A stretch of 64,000 nucleotides of DNA from JALZAI01 sp038212215 (GCA_038212215.1 JBBQUT010000024.1:10730-74729), one strand, 5' to 3'; positions 27,419-36,376 are shown, numbered from the stretch's first letter. The notes: a model not told the origin generated them from the sequence alone. Numbers and translations: made by a program.

Positions 27419-28650
27419 CCATCGAAAAGGTACGCATTTGCTGGGCTGCGAGTGGTTCGGACTTTCCGCCGCCGAGTAGGTCGGGCCCCGTCGTGCGCTC
27501 CACGTGCGCTAAGTCGGAGGACCTCCGCGGGCTTTTCGGCGGCTTGTGCGTCCTCGATGCCGCCGCGCAGCGCGTCCGCGATGCGTCGGTCCGCGCCGGC
27601 GGTGATGTGTTGGTAGATCAGTGCGGCGCGCATGTCGTCGTGACCCATGCGTTGCATCAGGTCGCGGGTGGACGCGCCGGGAGTGCTGGCGGCGAGGGTG
27701 TTTCCGGTGTGCCGCAGGTCGTGCAGGTGCAGGCGCGGTACGCCGAGGTCGTTGACGAGTTTTGCCCAGTTCACGGATTTGTTGAAGTTGCTCCGCCTCA
27801 ACGGCCGCCCGTTCACGGTGGCGAACACCAGCGCAGCCGGCGCGTCGGGGACATATGCCTGCAGGTGGGCGGCGAGCATCGCGGTCACGGGTTCGGGGAT
27901 CGCGACCCGGCGCAGGCCGGCGTGAGACTTGGGCGGGCCGAGCTCGAGCGAGCCGTCGGACCGCTCGACCCAGGCGGCGCGGACGGTGACGAGGCCGGCG
28001 GCCAAGTCGACGTCCTGCCGGCGCAGTGCGGTGACCTCGCCCCAGCGCAGGCTGGCAAAAGTGGTGACGGCAATGAATGCGGAAAAGCGCGGTGGCACCG
28101 CCATGCACAACTGCTGGACCTGACGGACGGACAGGATGGGCCGTTCGGCGGGTTTCTCGTCTCCCGCGCCGCGGATTCGGCACGGGCTGCGATCAAGGAT
28201 GTCGTCGTCGACCGCGGTGTTAAGAATCGCGCGCAGCAGCCGGTACGCCTTCGCCGTCATGCTCGTGCTCACTCCCGCGTCGAGCAGGGCTGCGCGCCAC
28301 CGCCTGACGACCATCGGGGTCATGTCCTCGAGACGGACGCCAGCCAGCTGAAGTGCGAGGTGCCGCTGGTAGGTCCAGCGATAGAGGTCGACGGTTCGTG
28401 GCCGAAGGTTGGGGCGTTCGTCGATCCAACGCTCGGCGTAGCTCCCGAACTCCTCGCGGCCGTGCACGGGGTCGCGCCAGCGGCCCTCAACGATGGTCAT
28501 CTCGACACGGGTCAGCCACTGCGCCGCGTCGGTCTTGGTGGTGAACGTGCCGGGCGCGGTGCGGCGCAGTCCGTCCGGGCCGGTGTACATCGCCTGAAAG
28601 CGGCCGGACGGCAGCTTCCGGACGTAGCCGAAGGCGCGGCGTCGAGCCAT
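27373..28650 (-). CDS. Tyrosine-recombinase integrase of element B
   Basis: 425 residues; GGAG lies six bases before ATG 28650. An N-terminal AP2-like DNA-binding part (RRAFGYVRKLPSGRFQA), SAM-like core-binding domain (EERPNLRPRTVDLYRWTY-like stretch) and catalytic domain with R (SLRWGE), K (PPKSH), H-x-x-R (LHDLRH), H (MGHD) and Y (ALIYQH) are all present. By eye it is about two thirds identical to the integrase part of the fusion protein on the other side of the tRNA. Its last 15 codons (GAGDENRTRTVSLGS) are antisense tRNA-Gly, a common feature of integrases adjoining their target tRNA. Fourteen bp separate it from the excisionase gene. Confidence 0.93.
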   Translation of the reverse strand: MARRRAFGYVRKLPSGRFQAMYTGPDGLRRTAPGTFTTKTDAAQWLTRVEMTIVEGRWRDPVHGREEFGSYAERWIDERPNLRPRTVDLYRWTYQRHLALQLAGVRLEDMTPMVVRRWRAALLDAGVSTSMTAKAYRLLRAILNTAVDDDILDRSPCRIRGAGDEKPAERPILSVRQVQQLCMAVPPRFSAFIAVTTFASLRWGEVTALRRQDVDLAAGLVTVRAAWVERSDGSLELGPPKSHAGLRRVAIPEPVTAMLAAHLQAYVPDAPAALVFATVNGRPLRRSNFNKSVNWAKLVNDLGVPRLHLHDLRHTGNTLAASTPGASTRDLMQRMGHDDMRAALIYQHITAGADRRIADALRGGIEDAQAAEKPAEVLRLSARGAHDGARPTRRRKVRTTRSPANAYLFDGAGDENRTRTVSLGS

Positions 28651-28664
28651 CGTGCACTCCGAAT

Positions 28665-28865
28665 CTAGCGGGCTGCCGGTGCAGCTTGGACGGTAGCCGT
28701 GTCGATGAACTCGACCAAGGCCGAACGCGGTATCCGCACATGGCGCCCGACTTTCACGAACCGGATCCGCCGCTCCGCGACGAGGCGGCGAGTAAAGCGA
28801 ACGCCTGTGCCTAAGACGTCGGCGGCGTCTTCAAGGTTGAGCAGTTTGTCGTCAGCCTCGTTCAT
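28665..28865 (-). CDS. Excisionase-like small HTH protein
   Basis: 66 residues from ATG 28865 with GGGAG upstream; the longer open frame to 29030 has no ribosome site. The sequence LLNLEDAADVLGTGVRFTRR followed by RIRFVKVGRHVRIPRSALVE is the helix-turn-helix and wing of MerR/AlpA-type excisionases. Such proteins bend DNA at the attachment site and steer the integrase to excision. It immediately precedes the integrase in one operon, as in many actinobacterial integrative elements. Confidence 0.9.
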   Translation of the reverse strand: MNEADDKLLNLEDAADVLGTGVRFTRRLVAERRIRFVKVGRHVRIPRSALVEFIDTATVQAAPAAR

Positions 28866-28901
28866 CTTCGACTCCCGGTGTGAAGTGGTCTCACTCGGAG
28901 A

Positions 28902-28929
28902 AGTGCGGGGTGCAGTGCGGAAAGTGACA
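28902..28929. promoter_or_regulatory. Short direct repeats in the xis/regulator divergent region
   Basis: AGTGCGG occurs at 28902-28908 and 28914-28920, 12 bp apart, followed by AGTGACA at 28923. They lie between the divergent excisionase and double-HTH regulator genes, where an operator would be expected. Too short to be certain. Confidence 0.3.
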
Positions 28930-29017
28930 CGCACCGACGTCCGCCCCAGAAGACACTGCGAGACGCTCAATCGTGGCTCTAGGCTTCGGTCCGAGCAGCG
29001 GGGGTACACATTGAGGG

Positions 29018-29437
29018 GTGTCGGTGGCATTCAGCGGTTCACGATTGGCCGCCGGGCGTCTGGTGGCAGGGCTGACACAGGAACGGCTCGCGCAGCTTAT
29101 GCACACCGAGCAGACGCGAGTGAGCGAGTGGGAGCGTGGCGGCGTGGCTCCCCGCCCCGCGTTGATCCCGAGGATTGCGGCCGCCATCGGCCTAGACGCC
29201 CTGGAGTTTCTGGCCGGCAACTCCACCTCTCCGTCGCTGGAGGACATGCGCCTCGCCGCAGGGCTGACCATGGATGAGCTGGCCGCGCAAATCGGGATCT
29301 CGCGCAATAGGTATCGCGGCATCGAGGTCGGCGCGACGCGCCGGGAGCCGGCAAAGGAGCTCGTCGACGCGTTGGCGCGCGTGCTCGCGGTGCCGACAAC
29401 GACCGTGCTCCGCGCAATCGAGACAGCCCGGCCGTAG
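29018..29437 (+). CDS. Regulator with two Cro/C1-type (XRE) HTH domains
   Basis: 139 residues made of two tandem XRE domains: RLAAGRLVAGLTQERLAQLM with TRVSEWERGG (residues ~9-45) and MRLAAGLTMDELAAQIGISR with YRGIEVGATR (~75-110). Two XRE domains in one chain are uncommon and could let a monomer bind a direct repeat. Divergent from xis-int across about 150 bp, so it probably controls excision of element B. It may start at a GTG a few codons away; GTG 29018 was taken as the frame's first good start. Confidence 0.85.
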   Translation: MSVAFSGSRLAAGRLVAGLTQERLAQLMHTEQTRVSEWERGGVAPRPALIPRIAAAIGLDALEFLAGNSTSPSLEDMRLAAGLTMDELAAQIGISRNRYRGIEVGATRREPAKELVDALARVLAVPTTTVLRAIETARP

Positions 29438-29577
29438 TGGGTCGAGTTCGTGAGGCCGTGGGTCGTCACAAGGGCAGGGTATACGCTTTTCGCTAGCTGT
29501 TCGCCCGGCTTACCTTTACGTCACACGCCGGACCTAAGCTGTCGTACTTCCGAAGGGCAAATCGAAGCGGAGGGCGG

Positions 29578-30240
29578 ATGTCTCGTCGCGTAGTCACCCT
29601 GGCTATGGCCGCGTGCGCGGTTCCCGCGATGGCCGCCTGCAGTAGTAGCAGCGGTACGCACGTCCAGTCGTTGTCACCGTCCCCTAGCGCTTCGACGAGT
29701 TCGACGACGAGTTCGACGAGTAGCTCGTCGCCGGACCCCACGTCGTCCTCGTCGAGCACGTCCAGCAGCGCACCGACCTCCTCCAAAGGCGTGCCGACTC
29801 CCACAGTCACTCCGCCAGCTCAGAGCGCGGCGGCGGCGTACATCTCCTTCTACAACGCACTGAACGTTGCGGACCGCGACCCGGCCCATGCTGATCTCGC
29901 ATCCATCAATCGCTACCTCACCGGCAAGGCCCTCGAGCTCTTCGATGGGGTCATCACTGGCCAGGCGAAAGCGCATCTCGCCTACCGGGGTACGCCCGAA
30001 CAGCCTCGCGTGAGCGCCGGGCAGATCATCAGTCCGACGTTCCTGTTCTTGTCGAGCTGTCCGCTCGCCTCGCGGACAGACCCCTTCGTGCAATACGACG
30101 TCAAGACTGGAAAGTCGGTCCCAGTGTCTAAGCCGGCGGTGCCACCGCCGTGGCGGCGGACCATCTCCATGAAGAAGGTGGACGGATCATGGAAGATCAC
30201 CGACTTTCTCGTTGACGCGAGCAAGACGTGCATCGCGTAA
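29578..30240 (+). CDS. Putative lipoprotein with NTF2-like domain
   Basis: 220 residues; GGAGGGCG precedes ATG 29578. A signal peptide ends in the lipobox-like VPAMAAC at Cys21, followed by a ~55-residue Ser/Thr/Pro linker that would span the wall. The globular part (YISFYNALNVADRDPAHADL to MKKVDGSWKITDFLVDASKT) has the helix-plus-curved-sheet pattern of NTF2-like domains; Cys residues near LSSCPLA and KTCIA could form a disulfide. First gene of the plus-strand transfer/Tad locus, overlapping the next by 13 bp. Surface-located accessory protein is the likely role. Confidence 0.75.
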   Translation: MSRRVVTLAMAACAVPAMAACSSSSGTHVQSLSPSPSASTSSTTSSTSSSSPDPTSSSSSTSSSAPTSSKGVPTPTVTPPAQSAAAAYISFYNALNVADRDPAHADLASINRYLTGKALELFDGVITGQAKAHLAYRGTPEQPRVSAGQIISPTFLFLSSCPLASRTDPFVQYDVKTGKSVPVSKPAVPPPWRRTISMKKVDGSWKITDFLVDASKTCIA

Positions 30241-31145
30241 CGCGCCCCCTCCCGCCGCCCACACTCGTTGCGGCGTTGGCATCCGTGATCGCACTCGTTG
30301 CCGCCTTATTGACGATCGCTGGCACAGCGGCTGCGACGGGTCCTCCCGGCGGTAGCACGGGCACCTGCGACCCGACACACAACACATGTGGTGTTGGTAC
30401 CGGCGGCGTGACACACACCCGCGGCAATAGCGGCGGGAGTGATCCATGCGCTGACTTCCCCGGTGCGTTCGCAGGTGAGGAGCCCCCCCTAATCTCGCAG
30501 GCGTGTGCGGATGAACTCCACGGCCAGGCTTGCCAGGCGTTGATCACTGATACGACCGACGGACTTGGGCGGCCTCCTGCACAGTGGACGTTGATCGAAG
30601 TGCAGACGACAAATATCGCGCTCGCTGCACAGGGTTGTCCGCCCGTCGTAACAGCGGTCGAGCTGGCGGACCGTGCGTACAAGACGATTCGGTTCCCGAC
30701 TCCGTCTGGGAGTCGATCGCCGCCGCAGACACTGCTGTACAAGGGTTTCCCGTTCACCTACGTGAATCTGTGGACGTATTACTGGACCACGCCGGGAACG
30801 TGGAAGACCTTGACCGCAACGGCATCGGCCGCCGGGTTCACCGCAACAGTGACAGCGAGGCCGACCCAGCTGATCTTCGATCCAGGTGACGGTAGCTCGA
30901 CTCAATCTTGCCCTGGGCCCGGGCGGCCGTGGAGGGATGCGGACGGGAACAACGCGCCGTCGAGCGGCGCGTGTGGCTATCAGTACGGCCGGGTGACCGG
31001 TTCTCCGATTACCTCGACGCAGTCGATCGTTTGGAAGATCACCTGGACCGGGACCGGCGGGGCGGCCGGGGAGATTCCGCAGCTGGTGACGTCGACGAGC
31101 GGGCAACTCAACGTGATGCAGATCGAGACGGTGGTGACACGCTGA
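30228..31145 (+). CDS. Secreted protein of the Tad/transfer locus
   Basis: 305 residues. A signal peptide (PTLVAALASVIALVAALLTI, cleavage probably after TAAA) leads to a Cys-rich mature protein (GTCDPTHNTCG, DPCADF, QACADELHGQACQ, SCPGPGRPW, GACGYQYG) suggestive of disulfides. The middle (FTYVNLWTYYWTTPGTWKTL) and an Ig-like end (SIVWKITWTGTGGAAGEIP) suggest a beta-rich fold. It overlaps the lipoprotein gene by 13 bp and the CpaB-like gene by 1 bp (TGATG). No enzyme motif seen; probably an extracellular part of the machine. Confidence 0.72.
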   Translation: MHRVTRPLPPPTLVAALASVIALVAALLTIAGTAAATGPPGGSTGTCDPTHNTCGVGTGGVTHTRGNSGGSDPCADFPGAFAGEEPPLISQACADELHGQACQALITDTTDGLGRPPAQWTLIEVQTTNIALAAQGCPPVVTAVELADRAYKTIRFPTPSGSRSPPQTLLYKGFPFTYVNLWTYYWTTPGTWKTLTATASAAGFTATVTARPTQLIFDPGDGSSTQSCPGPGRPWRDADGNNAPSSGACGYQYGRVTGSPITSTQSIVWKITWTGTGGAAGEIPQLVTSTSGQLNVMQIETVVTR

Positions 31146-31861
31146 TGACTGGACCTGGCCAGCGGATGATGCCGCAGCAGGCAACGCCTCCGATGAACGG
31201 TCATCGGCCCGGCGGCTTGCAGGCCGCCGCGCTGTCGACCCGCACCCGGCCGAAGGGGTACGCGGCACTGGCGGTCGCGTTGATCGTCGGCCTGGGTGCG
31301 CTCGGCTACTACTTCTACACAACCGCAGGGGCGAAGGTCGCGGTCGTGGTGGCGGTACAGGACATCCCGGTGGGGCACACGATCTCGCGTGCCGACTTGA
31401 GCACGACGGAGGTGTCCGGCGGCATCACGGCCGTGGCCGGCGCGAACCTGTCGAGCCTGATCGGTCAGCACGCCGCGGTGGAGATCCTGCCCAACACGCT
31501 GGTACAGCGGTCGATGGTCACCAGCGGGTCGACGGTGGGGCCCGGCCAGAGCCTGGTGGGTGTAGCCGCGGACCCCGGCCAGATCCCCTCGTCCGGGCTC
31601 GAACCCGGCGACAAGGTGCAGGTGCTACAGCTGCCACAGAAGGGCACGACCAGCGGCGCACCCAACAACTCCGGATCCAGTACGGGATCGGCCGCGGCGA
31701 ACGCGGTGCTCGTGCCGTCGGCGACGGTGTACGACGTCCGGCTGAACACGTCGAGCGCGGGCGGCACACTGCTGACCCTGATCGTGCCGTCGGCTGATTC
31801 CTACGGCGTGGCGCAGGCCAGCAACAACAGCCTGATCGCGCTCGTGAAGATCGGCGGATGA
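31145..31861 (+). CDS. SAF-domain (CpaB/RcpC-like) pilus assembly protein
   Basis: 238 residues from ATG 31145, which shares one base with the preceding TGA; the longer frame back to 30908 is a shadow. One transmembrane helix (YAALAVALIVGLGALGYYFY) is followed by the SAF pattern VVAVQDIPVGHTISRADLST and PNTLVQRSMVTSG, then LEPGDKVQVLQLP. CpaB/RcpC proteins of Tad systems act outside the membrane, probably at the wall or outer gate. Its place before a CpaE-like ATPase and TadA fits a Tad operon. Confidence 0.82.
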   Translation: MTGPGQRMMPQQATPPMNGHRPGGLQAAALSTRTRPKGYAALAVALIVGLGALGYYFYTTAGAKVAVVVAVQDIPVGHTISRADLSTTEVSGGITAVAGANLSSLIGQHAAVEILPNTLVQRSMVTSGSTVGPGQSLVGVAADPGQIPSSGLEPGDKVQVLQLPQKGTTSGAPNNSGSSTGSAAANAVLVPSATVYDVRLNTSSAGGTLLTLIVPSADSYGVAQASNNSLIALVKIGG

Positions 31862-31865
31862 GCCG

Positions 31866-32735
31866 GTGATCATCGCGGTCGGCAGTGACAAGGGGTCGCC
31901 GGGCGCGACCACGCTGGCGACGGTGCTCGCCCTGGCGTGGCCGGGGGAGCGGGTGCTGTGCGAGTTGGACCCGCGGGGCGCTGATCTGCCGTTCCGGTTG
32001 ATGCATGCCGGCGGCCAGCACATGCCGGCGCAGCCGTCGATCGCGACCCTCGCGGTCGCGGCGCGGCCCGGCGGCGTGCCGCCGCAGCTTCCGCAGTTCG
32101 CTCAGCCGACGCTGCTGGGCGTCCCGGTGATCCGCGGGGAGGTGTCGACTCGGGCGAGCAGCAAGGTCGCTGCTCACCTGCCGGCGATCGCGCAGCTGGC
32201 CGCGGCGTGGCCAGGCACGGTGATCGCAGATGTAGGCAGCCTGCAACCGAGCAACCCGGCGTTGGTCGTGGCGAAGGCGGCCAGCGTCGTGCTGCTGGTG
32301 ATGAGCGCCAGCACCGAGGGCCTGGGGCATCTGCGAGCCCGGGTCGAGGAGCTGGCCGAGTACGTCGGCGACCCGTGCCGCGAACGGACCTCGGTGGGCG
32401 TCGTCCTGGTCGCCGACGGCCGGGACGAAGATGCCGCGGCGCGTCGGACCCGAGCGCTGCTGGACAGCATCGGGTCCCCGGCGCCGGTAGTGGGGGTGTT
32501 CCGCCACGACCCCGCGTCGGCCGCAGCGCTGTGGTCGGGGCCGGTGACCAAGAAACTGATCAAGTCGCCGCTGCTGCGCTCCGGCAGCGAGCTGGTGAGC
32601 GAGCTGTGGCGGCTGTGGCCCGAGGCGATGAGCAGCGTCAGCTGGCAGCCCAGCCAGACAACCCTGCCGAATGAACCGCGCGCCGCTGAACAGACGACAT
32701 TGGCCCCAACGACGGCACCGAGGGTGGGTGCGTGA
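31866..32735 (+). CDS. ParA/MinD-like ATPase (CpaE/TadZ-like)
   Basis: 289 residues from GTG 31866. The N-terminal strand and loop MIIAVGSDKGSPGATTLAT correspond to the deviant Walker A of MinD-type ATPases, although the second conserved Lys is replaced (SPGATT instead of GGxGKT), so nucleotide hydrolysis may be altered. WPGTVIADVGSLQPSNP is the Walker B/switch II region and AASVVLLVMSASTEGLGHL the following strand. In Tad systems such proteins place the machine in the cell. Overlaps or abuts TadA (GTGATG junction). Confidence 0.8.
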   Translation: MIIAVGSDKGSPGATTLATVLALAWPGERVLCELDPRGADLPFRLMHAGGQHMPAQPSIATLAVAARPGGVPPQLPQFAQPTLLGVPVIRGEVSTRASSKVAAHLPAIAQLAAAWPGTVIADVGSLQPSNPALVVAKAASVVLLVMSASTEGLGHLRARVEELAEYVGDPCRERTSVGVVLVADGRDEDAAARRTRALLDSIGSPAPVVGVFRHDPASAAALWSGPVTKKLIKSPLLRSGSELVSELWRLWPEAMSSVSWQPSQTTLPNEPRAAEQTTLAPTTAPRVGA

Positions 32736-34114
32736 TGGAGCGTCGGAACCCGCTGGATCAGCGGCTGGTGCAGCAGCTGCAGGCGCGCGTGGCCCAAGAG
32801 CTCAACCGCGAATCGCAGCGCCGCGAGGCCCACGCCGAGCGGGAGCTGTCGCGCGGCGATGAGCAGCAGCTGGCGATGACGCTGATCGACCAGGCGGTCA
32901 GCGATCACCTGCAGCGTCAGCTGCAGGCCGGCGGCGACGTGCCGGTCGACCGGACGCTGGACGAGCGGCTGGCCGGCGCGGTGTACGCGGCGATGTTCGG
33001 CGCCGGCGAGCTGCAGGACCTGCTCGATGACTCCGACGTGGAGAACATCGACATCAACGGCTGCGACGAGATGTGGGTGACCTACGCCGGCGACACCGCG
33101 CGGGGTCGCGAGTCCGCCGGCCGGCCGGTCGGGCCATTCACGATCGCGGCGACCGACGACGACCTGGTGGCCATCATCCAGAGCCAGGCGGCGCACGCCG
33201 GAATCAACGCCCGGCCGTGGACCCCGGCCACACCGCAGCTGGACCTGCGGCTCTCGGACGGGTCCCGGCTGTCTGCGGTGATGACGGCGGGGGAGCGGCC
33301 CTCAGTCAGCATCCGCCGCAACCGCTACCCGCAGATGTTCCTGCCCACGCTGGTCGAGCTGGGCACCGTCGACGAGCGGCTCGCCACGTTCCTGCAGGCC
33401 GCGGTGCTAGCCCGGATGAACATCATGGTCGCCGGAGCCACCAACGCCGGCAAGACCACCCTGCTGCGGGCGATGATCAACGTCATCTCCGCCGAGGAAC
33501 GGCTGATCACCATAGAAAAGGCCCTGGAATTGGGGCTTCGCCGGCACCCGGAGCTGCACCCGAATGTCGTGGAGTGGGAGATGGTGCTGCCCGACGCCGA
33601 GGACCGCGGCGGCATCAGCATGGCCGCGCTCGTGCAGCGCTCACTGCGGCAGAACCCATCACGGGTAATCGTCGGCGAGGTCCTGGGCGAGGAAATCGTG
33701 GTCATGCTCAACGCCATGTCGCAGGGCAACGACGGCAGCCTGTCCACGATCCACGCCCGCAGCAGCGTCGCTGTCCTCGACCGCATCGCCTCCTACGCCG
33801 CGCAGGCAGAGAACCTCAGCTTCGAGGTCACCCACGCGTTGGTGGCTGGCGCAATCGACTTCATCGTGTTCATCCGGCAGAACCCCTACATGGGTGGGCA
33901 GCGGACCGTGGCCGAGGTTCTGGAGGTCTCCGGTTTCGACGGTGAGCGGGTCACCCACGCCGACGTGTTCGTGCCCTCGGAGATCGACGGCCGCGCGGTG
34001 CGCAGCGAGTACGCGATCAGCGAGTCGCGGCTCAAGCGGCTAGAGGCCGAGGGCTACAACGACCGCGGCTACTACGGCGGTCCACTGCTGGGCACCGTGA
34101 TGGGAGGCCGCTAA
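32735..34114 (+). CDS. tadA: TadA/CpaF-family type II/IV secretion ATPase
   Basis: 459 residues (GTG 32732 would add one). The core is unmistakable: GSRLSAVMTAGERPSVSIRR, Walker A GATNAGKTTLLRAM near residue 232, the Asp box, LVQRSLRQNPSRVIVGEVLG and GNDGSLSTIHARS. The hexameric cytoplasmic ATPase powers pilin extrusion in Tad pili or substrate movement in type IV secretion. TadB and TadC genes follow immediately. Related CpaF ATPases also occur in actinobacterial conjugative elements, so it may serve either pilus assembly or DNA transfer. Confidence 0.93.
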   Translation: MERRNPLDQRLVQQLQARVAQELNRESQRREAHAERELSRGDEQQLAMTLIDQAVSDHLQRQLQAGGDVPVDRTLDERLAGAVYAAMFGAGELQDLLDDSDVENIDINGCDEMWVTYAGDTARGRESAGRPVGPFTIAATDDDLVAIIQSQAAHAGINARPWTPATPQLDLRLSDGSRLSAVMTAGERPSVSIRRNRYPQMFLPTLVELGTVDERLATFLQAAVLARMNIMVAGATNAGKTTLLRAMINVISAEERLITIEKALELGLRRHPELHPNVVEWEMVLPDAEDRGGISMAALVQRSLRQNPSRVIVGEVLGEEIVVMLNAMSQGNDGSLSTIHARSSVAVLDRIASYAAQAENLSFEVTHALVAGAIDFIVFIRQNPYMGGQRTVAEVLEVSGFDGERVTHADVFVPSEIDGRAVRSEYAISESRLKRLEAEGYNDRGYYGGPLLGTVMGGR

Positions 34115-34117
34115 AAA

Positions 34118-35128
34118 ATGCTGCCTAGCTTGGACGGCCTGGTGATGGCGCTCATCACGGCGGGGTTCGGCGCCGGGTTGGTGCTGCTGGCCGTGGTCAT
34201 CCACGGGGTGACGCCGCAGCCGGCTAGGCCGCCGAACCGGCTGCACCTGGCGGTGCAGGCACTGCGCTCACCGGCTCTGTCCGCGCGTCTCGCCGGCGGC
34301 TTGGTGGTCGGTGTCCTCGCGCTGGTGCTGACGCGGTGGCCGGTGGCCGCGGTGGGCATCGCCGCGCTGGTGATCTTCTGGCCGCAGATGTTCGGTGGTC
34401 AGCGTCTGGAGCAGACCCAGATCGTGCAGCTCGAGGCTCTGGCGATGTGGACCGAGTCGCTGCGTGACACCATCACCGCCCGCGCGAGCTTGGAGCAGGC
34501 GATCCCGGCGACGGCCGGCACCGCGCCCGCGGCGATCCGGCCCGCGCTGACCCGGCTGACCGGCCTTCTCCGATCTCGGGTGCCGCTGGACCGGGCGCTG
34601 CTCGCGCTGTCGTCGGAACTGAACGACGCCTCGGCGGACAAGGTCATCGGCTCGCTAATCCTCAACACCCGCCAGCGGGGCACCGGCCTGGCAGCGGTGC
34701 TGACCTCACTGTCATCCTCGGCCCGCGCCGAGCTGGACCAGCGGCGCCGCGTGTCCGCCGGCCGGGCCACGATGCGCCGCAGTGTCCAGCTGGTCGTGAT
34801 CATCACCCTGGCCTTCGCGGTCTTCCTGGTGCTGTTCTCCGGTGATTACGTGAAGCCCTACGGCAGCGTGGGTGGGCAGCTCGCGCTGGCCGTCGTGGTC
34901 GGGCTGTTCGCGGCCGCGTTCATGTGGATGCGCAAGCTCGCCGGCGCCGAGCCCAACACCCCGTTTTTGACTCGCGCGGATGCTCGTATCGACGACGCTG
35001 ATCTGCGGGTCGTCGCGCATCTGACCGGGCTGAGCGCGGAGCAGGCGCAGGAGTTGTCGGCGAACCGTCCCGTCTCATCGGCCGGCCCGTCGAGCGTGGC
35101 CGTTCCGCCGGTGGGTGGTCGGCGATGA
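34118..35128 (+). CDS. tadB: TadB-like type II secretion F-domain membrane protein
   Basis: 336 residues, three bases after the TadA stop. Two N-terminal transmembrane helices and a C-terminal pair (VQLVVIITLAFAVFLVLFSG and LALAVVVGLFAAAFMWM) bracket a cytoplasmic GSPII_F domain (WTESLRDTITARASLEQAIP to NTRQRGTGLAAVLTSLS). TadB and TadC form the inner-membrane platform on which the ATPase acts. Overlaps the TadC gene by 4 bp. Confidence 0.87.
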   Translation: MLPSLDGLVMALITAGFGAGLVLLAVVIHGVTPQPARPPNRLHLAVQALRSPALSARLAGGLVVGVLALVLTRWPVAAVGIAALVIFWPQMFGGQRLEQTQIVQLEALAMWTESLRDTITARASLEQAIPATAGTAPAAIRPALTRLTGLLRSRVPLDRALLALSSELNDASADKVIGSLILNTRQRGTGLAAVLTSLSSSARAELDQRRRVSAGRATMRRSVQLVVIITLAFAVFLVLFSGDYVKPYGSVGGQLALAVVVGLFAAAFMWMRKLAGAEPNTPFLTRADARIDDADLRVVAHLTGLSAEQAQELSANRPVSSAGPSSVAVPPVGGRR

Positions 35129-36060
35129 TCGCGCTGACGCTGATCGGGTGCGCGATCGGCGCCGCGATCTTCGCGTTGATCGTGGCGATCCGCCCGCCCA
35201 AGCCCGACCCGCTGGTGATGCTGGCCCGCTTCGACGTCGCCCAGACAACAACCCAGACACCGCAGGCGCCGAACCGGTCGGAGGTGTCGGCCGCGCAGGC
35301 CGGCGCGAAGGCAACGGCGGCTGGCGCGGAGACCAGGCTCGGGCGCTGGGTCAGCGCGGAGCTGGCCCGGCGCGGTATCGCCTACACCAGCCTGCGCCAA
35401 GACCTCGCGCTCAACGGGCAGTCGTTCGAGGCGACGATGGGCCGCAAGGTCGCCGTCGCCGTGCTGGGTTTCCTGATCGGGCTGATCATCGCAGTGTTCC
35501 TTGCTGTCGCCGGTGTGCACCTGCCGCTCGGCGTCCCTGTCGTTGTCGCGGTGATGCTCGCCGCCGGGTTCTTCTTCATCCCCGACTTCGACGCCCGTAC
35601 CGCGGCACAGCGCCGGCGCAAGGAGTTCAAGCGTGCCCTCGGTGCCTACCTGGACTGGGTGTCGCTGCAGATGTCGGGTCAGGCCGCCGCGGAGCAGGCG
35701 CTGCCGGACGCGGCGAAGATCGGCAGCGGCTGGCCGCTCGCGCTGATCCGGCACACCGTCACCCACGCCACCCGGTCCGGTCAGGACGTGTGGGTGGCGC
35801 TCACCGAGCTGGGCGACCGCATCGGCGTCACCCCGCTGCGCGAGCTCGGCACCCTCGTGCAGCTCGTCGCCCACGACGGCGCGCAGGTCCGCGACACCCT
35901 CTCGGCCCGGGCCGCGTCACTGCGCGCCGAGGAGCTCGCCGACGCCGAGGGCACCGCCGGCAAACGCGACCAGTCGATGTTGATGGCGCAGATCCTGCTC
36001 GGCGTCGGGTTCGCGGTCTTCCTCGGCTACCCGGCCATCGTCAACTTCATGCGCATCTGA
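35125..36060 (+). CDS. tadC: TadC-like type II secretion F-domain membrane protein
   Basis: 311 residues from ATG 35125, in a 4-bp overlap with TadB. An N-terminal helix, a central pair (VAVAVLGFLIGLIIAVFLAV and VVVAVMLAAGFFFIPDF) and a C-terminal helix (LLGVGFAVFLGYPAIVNFM) surround the F domain (LGAYLDWVSLQMSGQAAAEQ through SARAASLRAEELADAEGTAG). Second half of the TadB/TadC platform. Confidence 0.87.
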   Translation: MIALTLIGCAIGAAIFALIVAIRPPKPDPLVMLARFDVAQTTTQTPQAPNRSEVSAAQAGAKATAAGAETRLGRWVSAELARRGIAYTSLRQDLALNGQSFEATMGRKVAVAVLGFLIGLIIAVFLAVAGVHLPLGVPVVVAVMLAAGFFFIPDFDARTAAQRRRKEFKRALGAYLDWVSLQMSGQAAAEQALPDAAKIGSGWPLALIRHTVTHATRSGQDVWVALTELGDRIGVTPLRELGTLVQLVAHDGAQVRDTLSARAASLRAEELADAEGTAGKRDQSMLMAQILLGVGFAVFLGYPAIVNFMRI

Positions 36061-36130
36061 GCCGACGTCCGCCAGTTCACGAATTCCGAAGCCCTAATCG
36101 ACCTGATCACGACAACGAAGGGGGAAGGAC

Positions 36131-36349
36131 ATGACAGATACCGAGGTGCAGGTGCGGCTGCTGATGGCTTGGGCGCACACCATGCTTCAGACGCGGGTGA
36201 AGGCGCTGCGGGCGGAGGACTCCGAGCGCGGTGACGGCATCCTGGTCTGGGTGATCATGGTGGCACTGCTGGCCGCCGCTTCTATCGCGGTCGTCGCGAT
36301 CATCGTGAACAAGGCCAAGAGCACCGCCACCAACACCAAGACCCAATAG
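36131..36349 (+). CDS. Flp-like major pilin candidate
   Basis: 72 residues with a strong ribosome site (GGGGGAAGGAC before ATG 36131), stronger than those of its neighbours, as expected for an abundant subunit. A charged N-terminal leader (LQTRVKALRAEDSERGDG) is followed by one hydrophobic helix (ILVWVIMVALLAAASIAVVA) and a short polar tail. Length and position after TadC fit a Flp/Tad pilin; the usual G-x4-E processing site is not clear, so cleavage by a prepilin peptidase is uncertain and no such peptidase gene is in the window. Confidence 0.7.
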   Translation: MTDTEVQVRLLMAWAHTMLQTRVKALRAEDSERGDGILVWVIMVALLAAASIAVVAIIVNKAKSTATNTKTQ

Positions 36350-36376
36350 CAGCCCGAGCAACGGAAAACAGTCCCG

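Noticed and set aside
28902..28929. Iteron array before the double-HTH regulator
   Set aside because: Only two exact 7-bp copies; kept as a weak operator candidate only.
29465..29490. GGGTAT as an alternative-sigma -10 before the lipoprotein gene
   Set aside because: No matching -35 at a suitable distance could be seen.
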